A DNA stretch of 64,000 nt from Actinosynnema sp042752395. Its GTDB lineage: Bacteria; Actinomycetota; Actinomycetes; Mycobacteriales; Pseudonocardiaceae. The translations under genes and the position numbers were made by a program. Shown piece after piece: positions 62,244-64,000 of the stretch; position 1 is the stretch's first letter; each line of letters opens with the position of its first letter. The stretch lies in assembly GCF_042752395.1 (NCBI RefSeq), contig NZ_JBHYXZ010000021.1:13538-77537 (forward strand), given 5' to 3'. Below the pieces are notes generated by a model. The model did no database searches. It saw only the letters and a list, made by a program, of their open reading frames with translations, and had not been told where the DNA came from.

Positions 62244-62598
62244 GGGCCCCAGGTTAGCCAGTGCCCGTCGTGCCGCTGTGCACCAGGCATCCTCCGCGCG
62301 GCGTCATCTCGACGCATCGATGGGTACTTGTTCGTGGTCGCGGTCGATGACGCCGGAATTCCGGACGAAGACCGGGTGCTCGCCGTCCTCGTTCGCCCGG
62401 GGAATCGAGGACGGCCAGGCCGCTCACCCGGTCGTGCCCCACGACGACCAGGATCGGCCGGCGTCCCGCAGTCGCGGAGGGCGTTCAGGGTCGCCGATCC
62501 GCAGCCGACGCCCGGGGACGTGGTCGGCGGGCGGTCGACGGGCGGGCGGTTTAGCGTGGGCCCGATCGCCGACACGACCGCAGCCGGAGGGGGCAGTC
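62244..62598. other. Intergenic stretch without a recognised gene
   Basis: Overlapping open frames run on both strands (the plus frame of the VOC gene is open far upstream) but none has motifs or a ribosome site. A degraded coding fragment on the minus strand around 62400-62560 cannot be excluded. The VOC gene promoter is presumably near 62560. Confidence 0.4.
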
Positions 62599-63348
62599 AT
62601 GGTGGTTCGCACGAGTTCGTGGCCCGCGGGCACGCCCTGTTGGGTCGACATCAGCACCGACGTCGACCGCGCCGTCGCCTTCTACGGCGAGCTGTTCGGC
62701 TGGCGGTTCGACGTCGCCGGCCCCGAGTACGGCGGGTACGGGGTGGCGTTGCGGGACGGGCACCCGGTGGCCGGGGTCGGGCCCAAGCAGGACCCCGGGC
62801 AGCCGTCGGCGTGGACGACGTACCTCGCCACCGACGACGTGGAGGCGTCCGCCGAGGCCGTCACCCGGGCGGGTGGCCAGGTCGCGTTCGGGCCGATGGT
62901 CGTCGGCGACAAGGGCACCATGGCCGTCGCGGCGGACCCGACCGGGGTGCTGTTCGGCCTGTGGCAGGCCGGCACGAACACCGGGGTGGACCTCGCCAAC
63001 GAGCCGGGCAGCCTGGTCTGGAACGAGCACACGAGCGGCGACGTCGGCGCGGCGAAGCGGTTCTACGCCGAGGTCTTCGGCTACACCTACGCCCCGGTCG
63101 AGGGCGCCGGCGACTACTCCACCATCGCGCTCCCCGGCGACGCGCGGCCCGTCGGCGGCATCGGCGCGGGCGCCGGCGGGTGGCAGGTCTACTTCCAGGT
63201 CGCCGACGCGGACGAGGCCGTGGCGGCGGTGCGGCGACTCGGCGGCACGGTCGTGGACGAGCCCGTGGACACGCCGTACGGCCGCATGGTGAAGGTCGCC
63301 GACGACCAGGGCTCCACCTTCCACCTCATGGGCGTGCCCGCCGAGTAG
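62599..63348 (+). CDS. Two-domain VOC (glyoxalase-like) protein
   Basis: 249 residues from an ATG with GGAGGGGG about seven bases upstream. Two tandem VOC domains: the first has WVDISTDVDRAVAFYGELFG and AADPTGVLFGLWQ; the second has WNEHTSGDVGAAKRFYAEVF and VADDQGSTFHLMG. This double-domain type is common in actinomycetes as a probable metal-dependent lyase/dioxygenase-like or resistance protein of unknown substrate. Confidence 0.82.
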   Translation: MVVRTSSWPAGTPCWVDISTDVDRAVAFYGELFGWRFDVAGPEYGGYGVALRDGHPVAGVGPKQDPGQPSAWTTYLATDDVEASAEAVTRAGGQVAFGPMVVGDKGTMAVAADPTGVLFGLWQAGTNTGVDLANEPGSLVWNEHTSGDVGAAKRFYAEVFGYTYAPVEGAGDYSTIALPGDARPVGGIGAGAGGWQVYFQVADADEAVAAVRRLGGTVVDEPVDTPYGRMVKVADDQGSTFHLMGVPAE

Positions 63349-63656
63349 CGCGCCCGTCGCGGGGCCGACGACCGGCAGGGCGTCGGCCCCGAAGCCTGTC
63401 CGCACAACGGTTCCCCCCGCCGCACGTCCCGGTGGCGGCGCAACGCGCTGCGCCGATCGGTCCAGTTGATCACGGACGCTGGACAACGACGCCGAAGTGC
63501 GCTGAGGTGGAGGCACTGGGGCATCACTGGGGGTAGGTCGACGGAAGTCCGCTCCGCGCGTCGCCGACGCGCGGAGGCGTTGTCGCGCGCGCTTCCGCGC
63601 GAATCCCCCGCTGTTCCGGAGGCCCTCGCCAACAGCGTGTGACGAAGGGGAACTCT
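63349..63656. other. Intergenic stretch with a hairpin
   Basis: 308 bases without a gene. At 63552-63576 the arms CTCCGCGCGTC and GACGCGCGGAG form an 11-base perfect stem with a three-base loop. There is no T-run, so it is probably a structured leader rather than a terminator. Confidence 0.55.
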
Positions 63657-64000
63657 GTGGGGAAGAGACCGTTGTCCTTGGTGGCCGCCGCCCTCCTGGC
63701 GACCGCGGCCGGCGCGGCGTCGCCGGGTCCGGCCGCCGCCGCGCCGGCGGGACCCGGCGCCGTGATCGAGGTGAAGCTGTCGTCCGGGGCGGACGTCGCG
63801 GCGGTGCGACAGGCGCTGGACGACCGCGAGATCGCCCGGGTGACGCCGCTGTTCGCGCGCCTCGGCGACCGGCTGGCGCCGGGGGGCGGGGGGGCGGGGG
63901 GCGGTGGGCCCGCAGGGCCGCCCCGGTGCGGCCCCCCGCCGGGTGCGGGCCTTGGTGGGCGGTGGGGGCGCGACCGCGGACGGGGAGGTCGGGCGGTGGC
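63657..64000 (+). CDS. Secreted protein, N-terminal part only (runs off the window)
   Basis: GTG with GAAGGGGAA upstream. A signal peptide (MGKRPLSLVAAALLATAAGA, cleaved near AAAAPA) is followed by AVIEVKLSSGADVAAVRQAL and VTPLFARLGDRLAP. The sequence from about 63885 is poly-G/poly-C and unreliable. The start is compatible with a secreted peptidase propeptide, but nothing catalytic is visible; function unknown. Confidence 0.5.
   Translation, partial: MGKRPLSLVAAALLATAAGAASPGPAAAAPAGPGAVIEVKLSSGADVAAVRQALDDREIARVTPLFARLGDRLAPGGGGAGGGGPAGPPRCGPPPGAGLGGRWGRDRGRGGRAV

Noticed and set aside
61003..62598. Long upstream extension of the VOC gene
   Set aside because: It is antisense to the DsbA-like and DUF6153-like genes; the ATG at 62599 with a ribosome site begins the recognisable VOC domain.

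Overview
The window is high-GC actinobacterial DNA, most likely from the Pseudonocardiales (Saccharothrix, Lentzea or Actinosynnema type). The signs are GC-rich third codon positions, many GTG starts, an SsgB-type sporulation protein, AICE-style tRNA-targeting integrases, WXG/EspC/YbaB secretion-type clusters, and DmdR/IdeR-type iron regulation. No rRNA and no CRISPR array were seen. Four runs of N mark scaffold joins. Three of them, and the right edge of the window, are flanked by poly-G/poly-C sequence that should not be trusted.

1-6.4 kb: a type VII-secretion-like effector cluster. It holds a membrane Hsp70-like protein with a ricin-type lectin domain (5' end cut by the window), two YbaB/EbfC-type proteins, two WXG-like proteins, two EspC-like proteins (one with a long Pro/Ser tail) and a possible toxin-tailed protein. 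The ESX core (EccB/C/D/E, mycosin) is not in the window. 6.5-9.7 kb: a mobile-element graveyard. It contains the tail of an IS5-type transposase abutting an N-terminally truncated integrase, a tRNA-Pro(GGG) 3'-half that looks like an att core, then an intact xis-int pair next to tRNA-Val(CAC). 9.8-11.9 kb: a small membrane protein, ssgB, and a tRNA-Gly/Cys/Val cluster.

12.2-26.4 kb: an accessory island behind the tRNA cluster, edged by two broken tyrosine integrases. Its cargo is a leftward TerB / P-loop ATPase / DExH-helicase-exonuclease operon, which matches the gene content I remember for the Shango defence system. A divergent SbcD / SbcC-like (Mre11/Rad50) pair follows. The SbcC protein ends in what looks like the Lsr2 DNA-binding domain, a striking fusion. 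Together the set looks like a DNA-processing anti-phage island.

27.1-42.5 kb: one long rightward operon of mostly uncharacterised proteins. In order: a small CxxC/CGC protein, a beta-rich protein, a Cys-rich Hint-like protein with a degenerate metallopeptidase-like segment, a DUF6603-like protein, three proteins of about 220, 802 and 1131 residues joined by 1-4 base overlaps, a 625-residue protein, and a second Cys-rich Hint-like protein. The two Hint-like proteins share an N-terminal Cys module and bracket the large proteins. This is my best candidate for an undescribed system.

43-55.9 kb: a mixed chromosomal-type region with a GAF-ANTAR regulator, secreted GH10 xylanase, STAND NTPase with TPRs, a membrane protein sharing a short N-terminal motif with it, an AraC regulator, an M23 plus tandem-repeat secreted protein, a DUF5662-like protein, and a small operon (ABM monooxygenase, alpha/beta hydrolase, Nudix). 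56.1-64 kb: efeUOB iron uptake under an iron box, a divergent BlaI/M56 pair, a DsbA-like operon with a 38-residue membrane peptide, a DUF6153-like membrane protein, a VOC protein, and the start of a secreted protein cut by the window end.
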